A stretch of 64,000 nt of DNA from Alcanivorax sp. 1008 (GCF_020667895.1 NZ_JAFMPS010000001.1:62001-126000), one strand, 5' to 3'; shown: positions 26,784-37,218, counted from the first letter of the stretch. The notes: generated by a model not told the origin, from the letters alone. Translations and numbers: made by a program.

Positions 26784-29525
26784 ATGCTGGCTACCGTATT
26801 CAAGAAGATTTTTGGGTCGAAGAACGATCGTGAGCTGCGCCGGATGGGCAAGCTGGTTGCAGAGATCAATGCTCTCGGTGAATCCCTGCAGGGGCTGTCT
26901 GATGATGCGCTACGCGCCCAGACTGCAGAGATGCAGCAGGCCTTTCGCGATGGCAAGACCGTCGATGAGTTGTTGCCCCAGGCATTCGCGGTAGCCCGTG
27001 AAGCGGCTACCCGAGTGATGAAAATGCGTCACTTCGATGTGCAGCTGCTTGGTGGTATTGCATTGCACGAGGGGCGAATTGCCGAGATGCGCACCGGTGA
27101 GGGTAAAACGCTTACTGCTACTTTGCCGGTATATCTTAATGCGCTGACTGGCAAAGGCGTGCATGTGGTCACAGTCAATGATTATCTGGCTGAACGTGAT
27201 GCTAACTGGATGCGCCCGTTGTATGAATTTCTCGGCATGTCAGTGGGCATTATCATGTCGCAGCAACCGCAGGAGCAGAAGCGCGAGGCCTACGCTGCGG
27301 ATATTACCTACGGCACCAATAATGAGTTTGGTTTTGACTTTCTGCGCGACAACATGGTGTTTCGTCTGGAAGACAAGGTTCAACGGGGCCTGCACTATGC
27401 TGTTGTTGATGAGGTTGACTCGATTCTTATCGATGAGGCTCGTACGCCTCTGATTATTTCCGGCCCGGCGTCGGACTCCTCGGAAATGTACCTTCAGGTT
27501 AACAAGTTGATTCCCAAGTTGCTGCGCCAGACGGAAGAGCGCGAGGGAGATTTCTTTGTTGATGAAAAGCATCGCCAGGTGGAGATGACTGAGGAAGGTC
27601 ATCAAAAAGTTGAAGGCCTGCTGATTGATAGCGGGCTGCTCAAGGATGGCGAGTCACTTTATGCTCCGCACAATCTGGGTATTCTTCATCACGTACATGC
27701 GGCCTTGAAAGCTCACGCACTGTTTCAGCGTGACAAGGATTACATTATCCAGAATGGTCAGGTGGTTATTGTTGATGAACACACCGGTCGGACCATGCCC
27801 GGGCGCCGCTGGTCGGATGGTATTCATCAGGCGGTAGAAGCCAAGGAAGGAGTTCGCATCCAGCAAGAAAACCAGACTCTGGCTTCTACTACCTTCCAGA
27901 ACTATTTCCGTCTGTACAGCAAGTTGTCCGGTATGACCGGTACTGCGGATACGGAAGCGGCAGAGTTCCGCCAGATTTATGGCATGGATGTAGTGGTGAT
28001 GCCCACTAATCGCCCGATGGTGCGTATTGATGCGGAAGATCTTGTGTATCTGTCGCTGGAGGAGAAATACGACGCGATTACCGAAGAAATTCGTAATGCA
28101 GTGGAAAAAGGCGCGCCTGTTCTGGTTGGTACGGCAACTATTTCTGCTTCCGAATATCTGTCTGAGAGACTAGATAAAGCGAAGATTAGTCATCAGGTGC
28201 TGAACGCGAAGTTCCACAAAAAGGAAGCAGAGATTATTGCTCAGGCGGGTAAGCCGGGGGCGGTAACCATTGCAACCAATATGGCGGGTCGAGGTACGGA
28301 TATCGTACTTGGTGGCAATCCGCAGGAAGAGATTAAACGTCTCGAAAGCCCGGATGCGGGGCAGATTGAGGCGATTGAAAAAGCCTGGAAGATTAACCAG
28401 GAGAAAGTGCTCGCCGCTGGCGGCCTGCATATTATTGGCACAGAGCGCCACGAGTCCCGACGGATTGATAATCAGCTGCGTGGCCGTGCTGGCCGTCAGG
28501 GTGATCCGGGTTACACCCGCTTCTTCCTGTCCATGGAAGACGATTTGATGCGCATTTTTGCCTCTGACCGTATTCGCAACATGATGCGTTCGCTGGGGAT
28601 GGAGGCGGGCGAGGCTATTGAGCACCGATGGGTCACCCGCGCCATTGAGAATGCGCAGCGCAAGGTTGAGGCGCGTAACTTTGATATTCGCAAGAACCTG
28701 CTGGAATATGATGACGTCGCCAACGACCAGCGTCGCGTGGTGTACCACCAGCGCAATGAGATTCTTGAAGCAACAGACCTCTCCAAGAGTGTAATTGGAA
28801 TTCGTGAAGATGTAGTCGCTGAAGTCGTCCGCGACCATATGCCGCCTGGTTCTATCGAGGAACAGTGGGATGTGGCTGGTTTAGAGAAAATTCTGGAAGC
28901 GGAATTTCACTGTGATGCGCCAGTCAGCATCTGGCTGAAAGCGGATAAACAGATGCATATCGATGGTGTCACCGAGCGTGTGCTGGAGAAAATGGTTCAG
29001 CAGTACGAAGGTAAGGAGCAAGACCTTGTTGCTCGTAACTTTGATGCTGGCGAGCTTCGCAAGGTTGAAAAGCACATCATGCTGCAGGTGCTGGATCGTC
29101 ACTGGAAAGATCATCTTGCCAGCATGGATCAATTGCGCCAGGGCATTCATTTGCGCGGGTATGCGCAGAAGAATCCGAAGCAGGAGTACAAGCGAGAGGC
29201 GTTTGAGCTGTTCCAGCATATGATGAGTCAGATTCAGCATCAGTTGATCCGTGTGCTGCATACCATTGAGCTGCGTCGCGACGATGAGTTGGAACAGATG
29301 GAGCGTCAGCGTGCAGAAGAGGCGCGCCGTCAAGCCGAGCGCATGCAGGCGATGATGCCGCCAGTGGCGGAGGATGGACTGCCTCCTGTGTCCGACTCAG
29401 GTTCTGCGGGTGCCGCGCAGCCACAGCAGCCAGTCACCCGTGATATGCCAAAGGTTGGCCGTAATGACCCCTGTCCCTGCGGTTCCGGCAAGAAATTCAA
29501 GCATTGCCACGGGCAACTGGGCTGA
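26784..29525 (+). CDS. secA: Preprotein translocase ATPase SecA
   Basis: SecA drives protein export through SecYEG. The 913-residue protein has motif [17 protein letters not shown] near residue 105, [10 protein letters not shown], the [19 protein letters not shown] Walker B block (residues split across the DEAD-like motif), [15 protein letters not shown]-type motif, [13 protein letters not shown], and [11 protein letters not shown]. The C-terminal zinc tail has [13 protein letters not shown], which binds SecB and lipid. ATG 26784 starts [18 protein letters not shown], as in relatives; the in-frame ATG 17 codons earlier is not supported. No SecM-like leader is visible upstream. Confidence 0.97.
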   Translation: MLATVFKKIFGSKNDRELRRMGKLVAEINALGESLQGLSDDALRAQTAEMQQAFRDGKTVDELLPQAFAVAREAATRVMKMRHFDVQLLGGIALHEGRIAEMRTGEGKTLTATLPVYLNALTGKGVHVVTVNDYLAERDANWMRPLYEFLGMSVGIIMSQQPQEQKREAYAADITYGTNNEFGFDFLRDNMVFRLEDKVQRGLHYAVVDEVDSILIDEARTPLIISGPASDSSEMYLQVNKLIPKLLRQTEEREGDFFVDEKHRQVEMTEEGHQKVEGLLIDSGLLKDGESLYAPHNLGILHHVHAALKAHALFQRDKDYIIQNGQVVIVDEHTGRTMPGRRWSDGIHQAVEAKEGVRIQQENQTLASTTFQNYFRLYSKLSGMTGTADTEAAEFRQIYGMDVVVMPTNRPMVRIDAEDLVYLSLEEKYDAITEEIRNAVEKGAPVLVGTATISASEYLSERLDKAKISHQVLNAKFHKKEAEIIAQAGKPGAVTIATNMAGRGTDIVLGGNPQEEIKRLESPDAGQIEAIEKAWKINQEKVLAAGGLHIIGTERHESRRIDNQLRGRAGRQGDPGYTRFFLSMEDDLMRIFASDRIRNMMRSLGMEAGEAIEHRWVTRAIENAQRKVEARNFDIRKNLLEYDDVANDQRRVVYHQRNEILEATDLSKSVIGIREDVVAEVVRDHMPPGSIEEQWDVAGLEKILEAEFHCDAPVSIWLKADKQMHIDGVTERVLEKMVQQYEGKEQDLVARNFDAGELRKVEKHIMLQVLDRHWKDHLASMDQLRQGIHLRGYAQKNPKQEYKREAFELFQHMMSQIQHQLIRVLHTIELRRDDELEQMERQRAEEARRQAERMQAMMPPVAEDGLPPVSDSGSAGAAQPQQPVTRDMPKVGRNDPCPCGSGKKFKHCHGQLG

Positions 29526-29528
29526 CAG

Positions 29529-30734
29529 ATGAATCAGCTAGATTGGTTGCCGGTATCGGGTTTGCGGGTTGCTGCGGTTAAGGCCGGGGTAAAGAAACCT
29601 GATCGTTATGATCTGGTGGTGTTTGAGTTGGCCGAAGGTTCGGCCACCGCAGGCGTATTTACCCTGAATCGATTCTGTGCCGCGCCAGTGCATGTGGCCA
29701 AGCGCCATTTGGCCAGCACTGCTCCGCGCTATTTGATGATTAACACCGGCTACGCTAATGCTGGAACCGGCGATTTAGGCATGCAGAATTGCTTGTCCAG
29801 CTGCGACTTGCTGGCCAAAGAGGCTGGTTGCTCCCGTGAACAAGTACTTCCGTTTTCCACCGGTGTAATTGGTGAGCTGTTTACCTTGCCGCCATTTGAG
29901 CGTGGCCTGCCGGCGGCTCTGACTGCGTTGGATGAGCATGGTTGGGGTTTGGCGTCGCAGGGCATCATGACCACCGACACACGTGCCAAAATCATGTCGC
30001 GCCGTGTTGAGCTTGATGGTGTGCCGGTCACCATAACCGGCATTGCCAAAGGCGCCGGCATGATCAAGCCGAATATGGCCACCATGCTTGGCTTTATCGC
30101 CACTGATGCCACTATTGAGCCCACTTTGCTGCAAAGCTGGGTGAAGCAATTGGCCGATCAGTCCTTTAACTGCATCAGCATTGATGGCGATACCTCCACC
30201 AACGATGCATGCATGCTGATGGCAACCGGCAAGGCGGGCATGGCCGCACCGCTGCAGGCAGGCAGTGCTGCAGCGGAGACCCTTTTTGAAGCGCTGCGCC
30301 AGGTGTTCGTTGGTCTTGCTCATGCCATTGTCCGCGATGGGGAAGGGGCGACCAAATTTGTTGAAGTGTGTGTCGATCATGCCGGTAGTGATGCGGATGC
30401 ACGGGCCATTGCTGAAACCGTGGCCCATTCACCGCTGGTAAAAACTGCGCTGTTTGCATCTGACCCTAATTGGGGACGGATTCTTGCCGCAGTGGGTCGC
30501 GCCCCGATAGCGGCACTGGACGTGGATCGGGTCAGTATCTGGCTGGATGATGTACAGATTGTGGCCAATGGCGCGGTGGCTGGTGACTACACTGAAGCAC
30601 GTGGCGCTGCAGTAATGGCGCAGCCTGATATTCGTATCACTATCGATCTTGCCGCCGGTACAGGCCATGGGAAAGTGTGGACCTGCGACTTCAGCTACGA
30701 CTACGTCAAGATCAATGCAGAGTACCGCACCTGA
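29529..30734 (+). CDS. argJ: Bifunctional ornithine acetyltransferase / N-acetylglutamate synthase ArgJ
   Basis: ArgJ recycles the acetyl group from N-acetylornithine to glutamate in arginine synthesis. The 401-residue precursor contains the self-cleavage site KPNMATMLGF, where Thr185 becomes the N-terminal nucleophile of the beta chain. Other family marks are NTGYANAGTG, PFSTGVIGE, GIAKGAGMIKPN, DGDTSTND and ASDPNWGRILAAVGRA. It begins three bases after the secA stop, so it is probably co-transcribed. Whether it is bifunctional or only a transferase cannot be told from motifs. Confidence 0.95.
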   Translation: MNQLDWLPVSGLRVAAVKAGVKKPDRYDLVVFELAEGSATAGVFTLNRFCAAPVHVAKRHLASTAPRYLMINTGYANAGTGDLGMQNCLSSCDLLAKEAGCSREQVLPFSTGVIGELFTLPPFERGLPAALTALDEHGWGLASQGIMTTDTRAKIMSRRVELDGVPVTITGIAKGAGMIKPNMATMLGFIATDATIEPTLLQSWVKQLADQSFNCISIDGDTSTNDACMLMATGKAGMAAPLQAGSAAAETLFEALRQVFVGLAHAIVRDGEGATKFVEVCVDHAGSDADARAIAETVAHSPLVKTALFASDPNWGRILAAVGRAPIAALDVDRVSIWLDDVQIVANGAVAGDYTEARGAAVMAQPDIRITIDLAAGTGHGKVWTCDFSYDYVKINAEYRT

Positions 30735-30739
30735 GTGTC

Positions 30740-31663
30740 ATGCCAGAGTTAATGCCCCGCCTTGATGTGGTTGCCGCGATTATCCGCGATGCTCAAGGAC
30801 GGGTGCTGCTGGCTCAGCGTCCTGCCCACAAGCATCAAGGTGGTCGCTGGGAATTTCCCGGTGGCAAGGTAGAAGCGGGGGAGGCGCTGGATCATGCGCT
30901 TGCCCGTGAGCTTGATGAAGAGCTCGGCCTCACCGCTACCGATTTTCAACCCTTCATGACGGTGGATCACCGCTATCCTGAACTGCAGGTTCGTTTGCAC
31001 TTTCGTGAAGTGAAAAAGTTCCAGGGGCTTGCCCACGGCCGCGAAGGCCAGCCGGTTAACTGGTTTACCGTTGAGCAAATGAGAGCGCTGGAATTTCCGG
31101 CAGCCAATCGACCAGTGGTCAAGGCGCTGCAATTGTCCGATACGCTGCTGGTGATGCCCGACAGCCTTTTGCCAGACTGGTCTGCACAGTTGCATAGCGC
31201 TATCGATGGCGGCTGCCGAGTGATTTATCTGCGTGGTCTTGAGCAGCGCACTGAGCAGCTTCAGCAAGCAGTCAATATTTGCCGGCAGCGGGGAGCGCTA
31301 TCACTGGTGCGTAATGATGTTGCCATGATGCAGCGCTATGCAGCCGACGGTTTGCACTTGAGTGCCGCGGCGGCGGGGCAGATGGCCCAGCGTCCGCAGG
31401 TGGCCTGGCTATCAGTGGCCTGTCACTCGGCTGAGGAACTGCAAGTGGCGCAGCGACTGGAGGCTGACCTGGTGTTGCTGTCGCCGGTTTTAGCCACCGC
31501 CAGTCACCCGGAAGTGGCTCCACTTGGCTGGTCCCGTTTTGCCGGGTTGGCCACCGGGCAGCCTTTTGCTGTCTATGCGCTGGGTGGTATGACGCCTGCT
31601 GATGTCACTAGCGCTCGCCACCATGGTGCCCGTGGTATCGCTGCCATTCGCGCATTTTTCTGA
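30740..31663 (+). CDS. Nudix hydrolase (MutT-like) fused to TMP-synthase/TenI-like domain
   Basis: The N-terminal half (about 1-130) is a MutT-type Nudix hydrolase that would remove oxidised dGTP or a similar nucleotide; the Nudix box runs from GGKVEAGEALDHALARELDE into ELGL. The C-terminal half (about 150-307) is a TIM-barrel like ThiE/TenI, with NDVAMMQRYAADGLHLS and YALGGMTPADV phosphate-loop remnants. This fusion is common in pseudomonads. Its C-terminal activity is unproven. I start at ATG 30740, six bases after argJ; ATG 30752 is an alternative. The ribosome site is poor, suggesting coupling to argJ. Confidence 0.88.
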   Translation: MPELMPRLDVVAAIIRDAQGRVLLAQRPAHKHQGGRWEFPGGKVEAGEALDHALARELDEELGLTATDFQPFMTVDHRYPELQVRLHFREVKKFQGLAHGREGQPVNWFTVEQMRALEFPAANRPVVKALQLSDTLLVMPDSLLPDWSAQLHSAIDGGCRVIYLRGLEQRTEQLQQAVNICRQRGALSLVRNDVAMMQRYAADGLHLSAAAAGQMAQRPQVAWLSVACHSAEELQVAQRLEADLVLLSPVLATASHPEVAPLGWSRFAGLATGQPFAVYALGGMTPADVTSARHHGARGIAAIRAFF

Positions 31664-31667
31664 GCAT

Positions 31668-31856
31668 CTATTCAGGCAGGTCGTCAAACTCGTTCGGAGG
31701 GTCGCCAGGAATGGCATGACGCTCGGCCGCCCAGTCGCCAAGATCAATCAGTTTGCAGCGTTCCGAGCAGAACGGCCGCCATGGATTGTCAGCCCGCCAC
31801 TGGGCTGGTTTGCGACATTGCGGGCAGGCGACAATACGAGCGTCGGGTTCAGGCAT
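31668..31856 (-). CDS. yacG: DNA gyrase inhibitor YacG
   Basis: YacG is a very small zinc-finger protein that binds GyrB and inhibits gyrase in E. coli. The 62-residue product has the four zinc cysteines Cys11, Cys14, Cys30 and Cys34 (CPQC and CSERC), then the conserved [10 protein letters not shown] helix and an acidic tail. It overlaps the end of coaE by eight bases on the same strand, the usual arrangement pilD-coaE-yacG. It is convergent with the Nudix gene, four bases apart. Confidence 0.93.
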   Translation of the reverse strand: MPEPDARIVACPQCRKPAQWRADNPWRPFCSERCKLIDLGDWAAERHAIPGDPPNEFDDLPE

Positions 31857-32451
31857 GAGCGTGGGCCATTTTCAGATAGGTTTCATGCAACGTATCAAGC
31901 TGCCTGTGGAGGCTGGCGAGATCGGCGTCATTGGTAACGATATCGTCCGCCCGTTGGTGCTTGTCGGCGCGGGACATCTGTGCGGCCATAATTGCCTTTA
32001 CCTGAGTTTCAGCAACCTGATCCCGCGAGGCGGTGCGGGATAACTGCAGTGCCTCGGGGACATCAATCAGCAAGATACGCTGCGCCATTTTGTGTTGGCT
32101 GCTTTCCAGTAATAGGGGCGACACCAACAGGGTATAAGGGGACGAAGATGTTTGCAGTTGGCGCAGGATTTCCGCGCCGATGGCCGGGTGAGTAATGGCC
32201 TCAAGATCTTTGCGTGCCGACGGGTCAGCAAACACAATCTCGCGCAGGGCGCGACGATCAAGGGTGCCGTCTGGTTGGATGACGCCGGCGCCGAAGCGCT
32301 CAGCAATGGCTTGCAGAGCAGGTTGTCCTGGCTGCACCACTAGCCGGGACACCAGATCTGCATCGACTACGGTAATGCCTTTGCTGGCAAGATAATCAGA
32401 TGCAGCAGTTTTGCCGCTGCCGATGCCTCCGGTAAGCCCGACAACAAACAT
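31849..32451 (-). CDS. coaE: Dephospho-CoA kinase
   Basis: CoaE phosphorylates dephospho-CoA, the final step of coenzyme A synthesis. The 200-residue protein has the P-loop GGIGSGKT (residues 8-15), DADLVSR, the LID region around [14 protein letters not shown] and HPAIGAEI, and PLLLESS. ATG 32451 overlaps the pilD stop (TGATG). The long in-frame extension upstream is only the antisense-free continuation through pilD in another frame and lacks similarity. The pilD-coaE-yacG link is conserved across many gammaproteobacteria without obvious functional reason. Confidence 0.95.
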   Translation of the reverse strand: MFVVGLTGGIGSGKTAASDYLASKGITVVDADLVSRLVVQPGQPALQAIAERFGAGVIQPDGTLDRRALREIVFADPSARKDLEAITHPAIGAEILRQLQTSSSPYTLLVSPLLLESSQHKMAQRILLIDVPEALQLSRTASRDQVAETQVKAIMAAQMSRADKHQRADDIVTNDADLASLHRQLDTLHETYLKMAHAHA

Positions 32452-33323
32452 CAGAACTTCATCAGGCCAAGATAGGCGCTGACCATCTGGTTTCCCCAGA
32501 GTAGCGCGATCCAGCCCGCCGCAGCCAGATAGGGGCCGAACGGGATGCCCTGATCCCGTTTCACCAGGCCGGTGGCCAACAAAAGAATGCCAACCACGGC
32601 ACCAACCAGCGAAGACAGCAGGATCACCAGCGGCAGCATCTGCCAACCGAGCCAGGCGCCGAGCGCGGCGAGTAGTTTGAAGTCGCCGTAGCCCATTCCT
32701 TCCTTGCCGGTTAGGAGTTTGAAGGCCCAGTACACGGACCACAGGGCCAGATAGCCTGCGCTGGCACCGATGACCGCATCGACAAGACTGACAGGGGAGA
32801 TACCGGCAACCGCCAGTAGCAGACCTGCCCAGAGCAACGGGTAGGTGAGGTCGTCCGGCAGCAGGGTGGTGTCGTAATCAATCATGGCCAGCGCCAGCAG
32901 GCACCAGCCGGCCAGAATGACGGCTAACAGCCAGGGCGAGTAACCCACATGCCATGCAGCGATAGCGGCAATCAGGCCAGCAGTGAGCTCGACCAGCGGA
33001 TAGCGGCTGCTAATGCCGGTGCCACAGGCGGAACAGCGGCCGCGCAACACCAGCCAGCTAACCAGCGGAATGTTTTCATACCAGCGGATGGCATGACCGC
33101 ATTTCGGGCAACGGGATGCCGGGGTGGCCAGATTAAAAGGTTCTGCCGGCGGCGCGTCAGGGAGTGACAGCACCGAGCGAGCTTCCTGCTGCCAGGCGCG
33201 CTCCATCATCACCGGCAGGCGGTAGATCACCACATTGAGGAAGCTGCCCACCAACAAGCCGAAAACAAATACCAGCGCGACCAGAAAGGTCGGGCTGGTT
33301 TCAAGCAAGGAGAATACTGACAT
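32451..33323 (-). CDS. pilD: Type IV prepilin peptidase / N-methyltransferase PilD
   Basis: PilD cuts the leader of prepilins after glycine and methylates the new N-terminal phenylalanine. It would process both pilins encoded in this window. The 290-residue polytopic protein has an early helix, a cytoplasmic zinc-binding loop with two CxxC pairs (CPKCGH and CSACGTG) around residues 72-101, and the two catalytic aspartates in MIDYDTTLLPDDLT and GMGYGDFKLL. About eight membrane helices are visible. It is the third gene of the leftward pilB-pilC-pilD operon, six bases after pilC. Confidence 0.96.
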   Translation of the reverse strand: MSVFSLLETSPTFLVALVFVFGLLVGSFLNVVIYRLPVMMERAWQQEARSVLSLPDAPPAEPFNLATPASRCPKCGHAIRWYENIPLVSWLVLRGRCSACGTGISSRYPLVELTAGLIAAIAAWHVGYSPWLLAVILAGWCLLALAMIDYDTTLLPDDLTYPLLWAGLLLAVAGISPVSLVDAVIGASAGYLALWSVYWAFKLLTGKEGMGYGDFKLLAALGAWLGWQMLPLVILLSSLVGAVVGILLLATGLVKRDQGIPFGPYLAAAGWIALLWGNQMVSAYLGLMKF

Positions 33324-33329
33324 GCCGAA

Positions 33330-34571
33330 TCAGACCACCGCGCCGAGCTGGAAGATAGGCAGGTACATGGCAACGATCAGACCGCCCACGACGACACCCA
33401 GGAAGGACATGATCAAGGGCTCCATCATTGAAGTCAGGCCGTCCACGGCGTTGTCCACCTCCGCCTCGTAATAGGTGGCAACCTTATCCAGCATAGAGTC
33501 CAGCGCGCCGGACTCCTCGCCGATGGCAACCATCTGCAGAGCCATGCTCGGGAACACGCCGGTGGCCCGCATGGCAAACTGGAGCTGCTGACCAGTGGCC
33601 ACATCGTCGCGGATACGCAAGATGGCATTCTTGTAAACGATATTACCTGCTGCCTGTGCACAGGACTCCAGCGCTTCAATCAACGGCACACCAGCGGCGA
33701 AGGTGGTGGACAGGGTGCGTGAATAACGCGCCACTGTGGCCTTGTAGGTCAGATCACCAATGATCGGCAGCTTCAGCATTAACCGATCCAGCGCCCCGCG
33801 AAAGGCTGCGGAGCGCTTCTTCGCCTGAGAAAAGCCTACAAAGGTCCCAACAAGCACCACAACGATATAGACGATGTTGGCCTGCAAAGCGTCAGACAGG
33901 CCCATCACGAACAAAGTAAAAGCGGGCAGCTCAGCTCCAAAGCCATCAAATAGCTCTTTGAATGTTGGCACCACCTTGAGCAGCAGGATGGTGGTAACGA
34001 TGGCGGCAACGATTAGTACTGTGACTGGGTACTTCATCGCCTTCTTGATTTTCATTTTCAGGGCTTCGGCTTTTTCCTTATATACCGCAACCCGCTCAAG
34101 CATGGTTTCCAAGGCGCCGGACTGTTCACCAGAGTCCACCAGACTGCAGAACAGCTCATCGAAATACTGGGGGTATTTCTGCAAAGCACCGGCAAAGTTA
34201 TTACCCGCTTCAACATCTGATTTGATCCCCATTACCACGCTCTTCATGGTTGGGTTGTCCAGACCATCGGAGACGATCTCAAAAGACTGAACCAAAGGCA
34301 CACCGGCCTTCATCATGGTAGCCATCTGTCGGGTAAAGATGGAAATATCCTGGGGGGTAACTTTTTTCGGCCCGCCAATATTGATTTCCAGCTTGCGGTT
34401 AACTTTCTTGGGTTCAATTCCCTGCTTTTTCAGTTCAAGTTTGACCAGCGCAGGGTTTTTCCCGGAAATCTCCCCTTTGACCTTGGCGCCCTTACGATCC
34501 TTGCCCTCATACAGGAAGGTATAGGTTTTTTCCGGCTTGTTTTTCGCTGCTGCCTGGGTCTTTTTTGCCAT
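33330..34571 (-). CDS. pilC: Type IV pilus inner-membrane platform protein PilC
   Basis: PilC is the polytopic platform that couples the PilB and PilT motors to pilin polymerisation. The 413-residue protein has an N-terminal soluble part with YEGKDRKGAKVKGEI, then two GspF repeats (about residues 75-200 and 280-400), each with an FTRQMATMMKAGVPL/ YSRTLSTTFAAGVPL-type opening and a GEQSGAL/GEESGAL motif. Three membrane helices are visible near 175, 220 and 385. It lies two bases after pilB. Confidence 0.96.
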   Translation of the reverse strand: MAKKTQAAAKNKPEKTYTFLYEGKDRKGAKVKGEISGKNPALVKLELKKQGIEPKKVNRKLEINIGGPKKVTPQDISIFTRQMATMMKAGVPLVQSFEIVSDGLDNPTMKSVVMGIKSDVEAGNNFAGALQKYPQYFDELFCSLVDSGEQSGALETMLERVAVYKEKAEALKMKIKKAMKYPVTVLIVAAIVTTILLLKVVPTFKELFDGFGAELPAFTLFVMGLSDALQANIVYIVVVLVGTFVGFSQAKKRSAAFRGALDRLMLKLPIIGDLTYKATVARYSRTLSTTFAAGVPLIEALESCAQAAGNIVYKNAILRIRDDVATGQQLQFAMRATGVFPSMALQMVAIGEESGALDSMLDKVATYYEAEVDNAVDGLTSMMEPLIMSFLGVVVGGLIVAMYLPIFQLGAVV

Positions 34572-34573
34572 GG

Positions 34574-36292
34574 TCAGTGTCCAGAGGTTACGCGGTTGAC
34601 TTCTTCAAGGCTGGTGACGCCCTTCATTGCCTTTAACAGGCCTGAGCGGTGCAGGTCATTAAAACCTTCCTTGCGGCACTGGTCAGCAATCTCGATGGAG
34701 TTACCTTCTTCCATAATGATCCGGGCAATACCGTCAGTGATTCTGACTACTTCGTAGATACCGACTCGTCCCTTGTAGCCGTTGTTGCACTTTTCACAGC
34801 CCTTCGGGCCATACACAGTAAAGCCGGTTGCGATATCTTCTTCCGTGAAGCCCATCTCAAGCAGCGAAGCTGCAGGCACCTCCATTGGCTGTTTGCAATG
34901 TTCGCACAAACGGCGGGCCAGACGTTGGGCAATAATCAGGATTACCGACGTGGCAATATTGAACGACGGAATGCCCATGTTGCGCAGACGGGTAAGGGTT
35001 TCCGGAGCGCTGTTGGTGTGCAGCGTAGATAGCACCAAGTGACCCGTCTGGGCAGCCTTCACGCCGATGCTGGCTGTCTCAAGGTCACGAATCTCACCAA
35101 CCAGAATGACGTCAGGATCCTGCCGCAAAAAGGCCTTCAGTGCGGCGGCAAAGTCCATGCCCTGAGAAGGGTTGACGTTGACCTGGTTGACCCCCTCCAG
35201 ATTGATTTCCACCGGATCTTCAGCAGTGGAAATATTCCTTTCCGGTGTGTTGAGAATATTTACACCGGTATACAGCGATACGGTTTTACCCGAGCCGGTG
35301 GGGCCGGTTACCAGGATCATGCCCTGGGGCTTGGCCAGCGCGTCCATGTACAGCTGCTTCTGCCAGTCTTCATAGCCCAGCGCATCAATGCCCATCTTGG
35401 CGCTTTCTGCGTCAAGGATCCGCAGTACGATCTTTTCCCCCCAGAGGGTTGGGCAGGTGTTGACCCGAAAATCGATTGAGCGAGTCTTGGACAGTTTCAT
35501 CTTGATGCGGCCGTCCTGGGGTACGCGCCGCTCGGCGATATTCAGTTTCGCCATAATTTTAAGGCGAGCAGCGATCTTGCCAGCCGTGTTTATTGGCGGC
35601 TTGGCGATCTCCATGAGAATGCCATCCTGACGAAAACGCACCCGGTAAGCCTTTTCGTAGGGCTCGAAGTGAAGATCCGAAGCGCCCATCTTGATGGCAT
35701 CGAGTAGCAGCTTATTGACGAATTTGACGATTGGCGCGTCGTCGGCTCCGGCGACACCGTCATCAGCCTCTTTCTTCTCGTCACCACTGCTGATGTCGAT
35801 ATCTTCAAGGTCTGAGTCCAGATCATCAAAGGCGCTGCCCTCCGCTTCGTTGATAATGGCGTCAAGCAAAGCTTTGAGTTTGGTGTCGTCGGCAATCAGG
35901 GTTTCGACACTGAGGCCTGTATTGAAACGAATTTCTTCCAGGGCCTGCAGGTTGGTCGGGTCGGACATGGCGACAAACAGGCGTCCGCCGCGCTTGAACA
36001 GCGGCACGGCGCGGTGTTTCACCAGCAAGTTGTTGTCTACCAGATCCTTGGGGACTGAGTCCGGTATCAGGGCAGAGAGATCAATCAGCGGATCGCCGAA
36101 TTCTTCAGCGGTGGCATGGGCGACATCGGCGGATTTGGCCAGCCCTTTCTCTACCAGATGGGCTACCAGAGGCACCTTGTCACGCTTCGCCGCAACAATG
36201 GCTTCCCTGGCCTGCTCCTCATCCAGCAAGCCATCACGGACCAGACGGCGGGCCAAGCCGCTTAATTGAATATTCGCGCTGTTTTCTGCCAT
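34574..36292 (-). CDS. pilB: Type IV pilus extension ATPase PilB
   Basis: PilB is the hexameric ATPase that drives pilus extension. The 572-residue protein has an N-terminal GspE/MshEN domain, a central acidic linker (about 150-185, many Asp and Glu), Walker A GPTGSGKT at 330-337, the Asp box and DPVEINLEGVNQVNVN, Walker B LRQDPDVILVGEIRD, the His box LSTLHTNSAPET, and the zinc tetracysteine (CEHCKQ and CEKCNNG) near 465-505. It is the first gene of the leftward operon and is divergent from pilA. Confidence 0.96.
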   Translation of the reverse strand: MAENSANIQLSGLARRLVRDGLLDEEQAREAIVAAKRDKVPLVAHLVEKGLAKSADVAHATAEEFGDPLIDLSALIPDSVPKDLVDNNLLVKHRAVPLFKRGGRLFVAMSDPTNLQALEEIRFNTGLSVETLIADDTKLKALLDAIINEAEGSAFDDLDSDLEDIDISSGDEKKEADDGVAGADDAPIVKFVNKLLLDAIKMGASDLHFEPYEKAYRVRFRQDGILMEIAKPPINTAGKIAARLKIMAKLNIAERRVPQDGRIKMKLSKTRSIDFRVNTCPTLWGEKIVLRILDAESAKMGIDALGYEDWQKQLYMDALAKPQGMILVTGPTGSGKTVSLYTGVNILNTPERNISTAEDPVEINLEGVNQVNVNPSQGMDFAAALKAFLRQDPDVILVGEIRDLETASIGVKAAQTGHLVLSTLHTNSAPETLTRLRNMGIPSFNIATSVILIIAQRLARRLCEHCKQPMEVPAASLLEMGFTEEDIATGFTVYGPKGCEKCNNGYKGRVGIYEVVRITDGIARIIMEEGNSIEIADQCRKEGFNDLHRSGLLKAMKGVTSLEEVNRVTSGH

Positions 36293-36633
36293 GGATTCAG
36301 TCTTGTTATGGTTGTTTCTGGCGTACGACGGCAGAGAAAGGGCACTGCCTGCGCCGATTTTCTGACTCTACACATTATTAACAGGAGGCGCTACCCGGTT
36401 TCCGTGCTGCATTTCAGGGAGTTAGCGTCGGCAATTGAGGTAAATGCTAGGGGCTAAACTCAGCCCATTAGCTGCTCTGTTATTGCCCGGTGCCGTAAAG
36501 TGCCATTGGCACTGACGGTATCCGTCATGGGGTGACGTATTTTGACACCCTGTCCCCGCCTGCAAGGGCAAAAAATGTCTGTTTCACCCGTTGGATCTCA
36601 ATAAATCAGGGGTTGCCATACTTTTTCCTGAAG
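36293..36633. promoter_or_regulatory. pilB-pilA divergent intergenic region
   Basis: No gene is visible in this stretch. It holds a stem at 36446-36472 (GGGCT paired with AGCCC plus outer GCTA/TAGC) and a perfect palindrome TGACGG-TAT-CCGTCA at 36513-36527. TGTC-type motifs occur at 36544 (as GACA), 36551 and 36576. The last set lies 60-90 bases before the pilA sigma-54 promoter, where PilR binds in Pseudomonas (TGTC-containing sites), so it is a candidate PilR region. The pilB promoter must also lie here but is not clear. Confidence 0.45.
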
Positions 36634-36650
36634 TTGGCCCGCTGATTGCA
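36634..36650 (+). promoter_or_regulatory. Sigma-54 (RpoN) promoter of pilA
   Basis: TTGGCCC at 36634-36640 and TTGCA at 36646-36650 match the -24/-12 consensus (TGGCAC-N5-TTGC) at nine of ten positions, with the invariant GG (36636-36637) and GC (36648-36649) exactly 12 apart. Transcription should start near 36661, giving a leader of about 59 bases. RpoN/PilR control of pilA is established in Pseudomonas; neither regulator gene is in this window. Confidence 0.88.
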
Positions 36651-36719
36651 TAATCAGTTTCAGGCGCTCTCCGGTCGGGGGGCGAGACAAAAAAGAAACC
36701 AAACGACTGGAGATTCATT

Positions 36720-37148
36720 ATGAAAAATGTTCAGAAGGGTTTTACCCTTATCGAACTGATGATCGTTGTAGCCATTATCGGTATTCTGGCTGCTGTAGCT
36801 ATCCCGGCTTACTCTGACTACACCGTACGGACCAAGGTTTCTGAAGGTCTGAACGTTGCAGCAGGCGCTAAAGCCAGCGTTAGTGAAACCATTCTGTCTA
36901 CCGGCACCGTGCCGACCGACAACGCTGGTGCTGGTCTGGTGGGCTCGGCTAGCATCACCGGCAACAACGTAGCTAGCGTTGCAGTAGGTGCAGGCGGCGC
37001 AATTACCATTACCTACAACACCGCTGATACCAACATCGCTGGTCAGACCATCATCATGACCCCAAGCACCGCTTCTGGTGGTTCGGTTGCATGGGATTGC
37101 ACCGGCGGCACCGTGGTTGATCGTTACCGTCCGGCCAACTGCCGCTAA
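36720..37148 (+). CDS. pilA: Type IV major pilin PilA
   Basis: The 142-residue prepilin has a seven-residue leader ending in Gly7, cleavage before Phe8, and the mature Glu5 (Glu12 here) in [19 protein letters not shown]. The helix continues through [18 protein letters not shown]. The globular part is Ser/Thr/Gly/Ala rich, and the C-terminal disulphide loop is closed by Cys127 and Cys141. It ends in NCR, not in the terminal Ser used by TfpO-type glycosylation, so any glycan would be internal. A GGAG site precedes the ATG, and sigma-54 promoter and strong terminator make it a separate, abundant message. It faces pilB. Confidence 0.96.
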   Translation: MKNVQKGFTLIELMIVVAIIGILAAVAIPAYSDYTVRTKVSEGLNVAAGAKASVSETILSTGTVPTDNAGAGLVGSASITGNNVASVAVGAGGAITITYNTADTNIAGQTIIMTPSTASGGSVAWDCTGGTVVDRYRPANCR

Positions 37149-37168
37149 GCGATAGTTGGTTTGGAAGA

Positions 37169-37194
37169 GGGGCGACATTGTCGCCCCTTTTTTT
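37169..37194 (+). terminator. Intrinsic terminator after pilA
   Basis: GGGGCGACA (37169-37177) pairs perfectly with TGTCGCCCC (37179-37187), followed by seven T. It lies 20 bases after the pilA stop and only 25 bases before the next gene, so that gene is either expressed from read-through or from an unseen promoter. That would give much pilin and little glycosyltransferase. Confidence 0.93.
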
Positions 37195-37218
37195 ATTTCC
37201 ATATTCGAGGGGATTTCT

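Noticed and set aside
32452-32742. A 97-codon N-terminal extension of coaE
   Set aside because: The extension runs through pilD in another frame. CoaE homologues begin at the P-loop strand, and ATG 32451 is coupled to the pilD stop.
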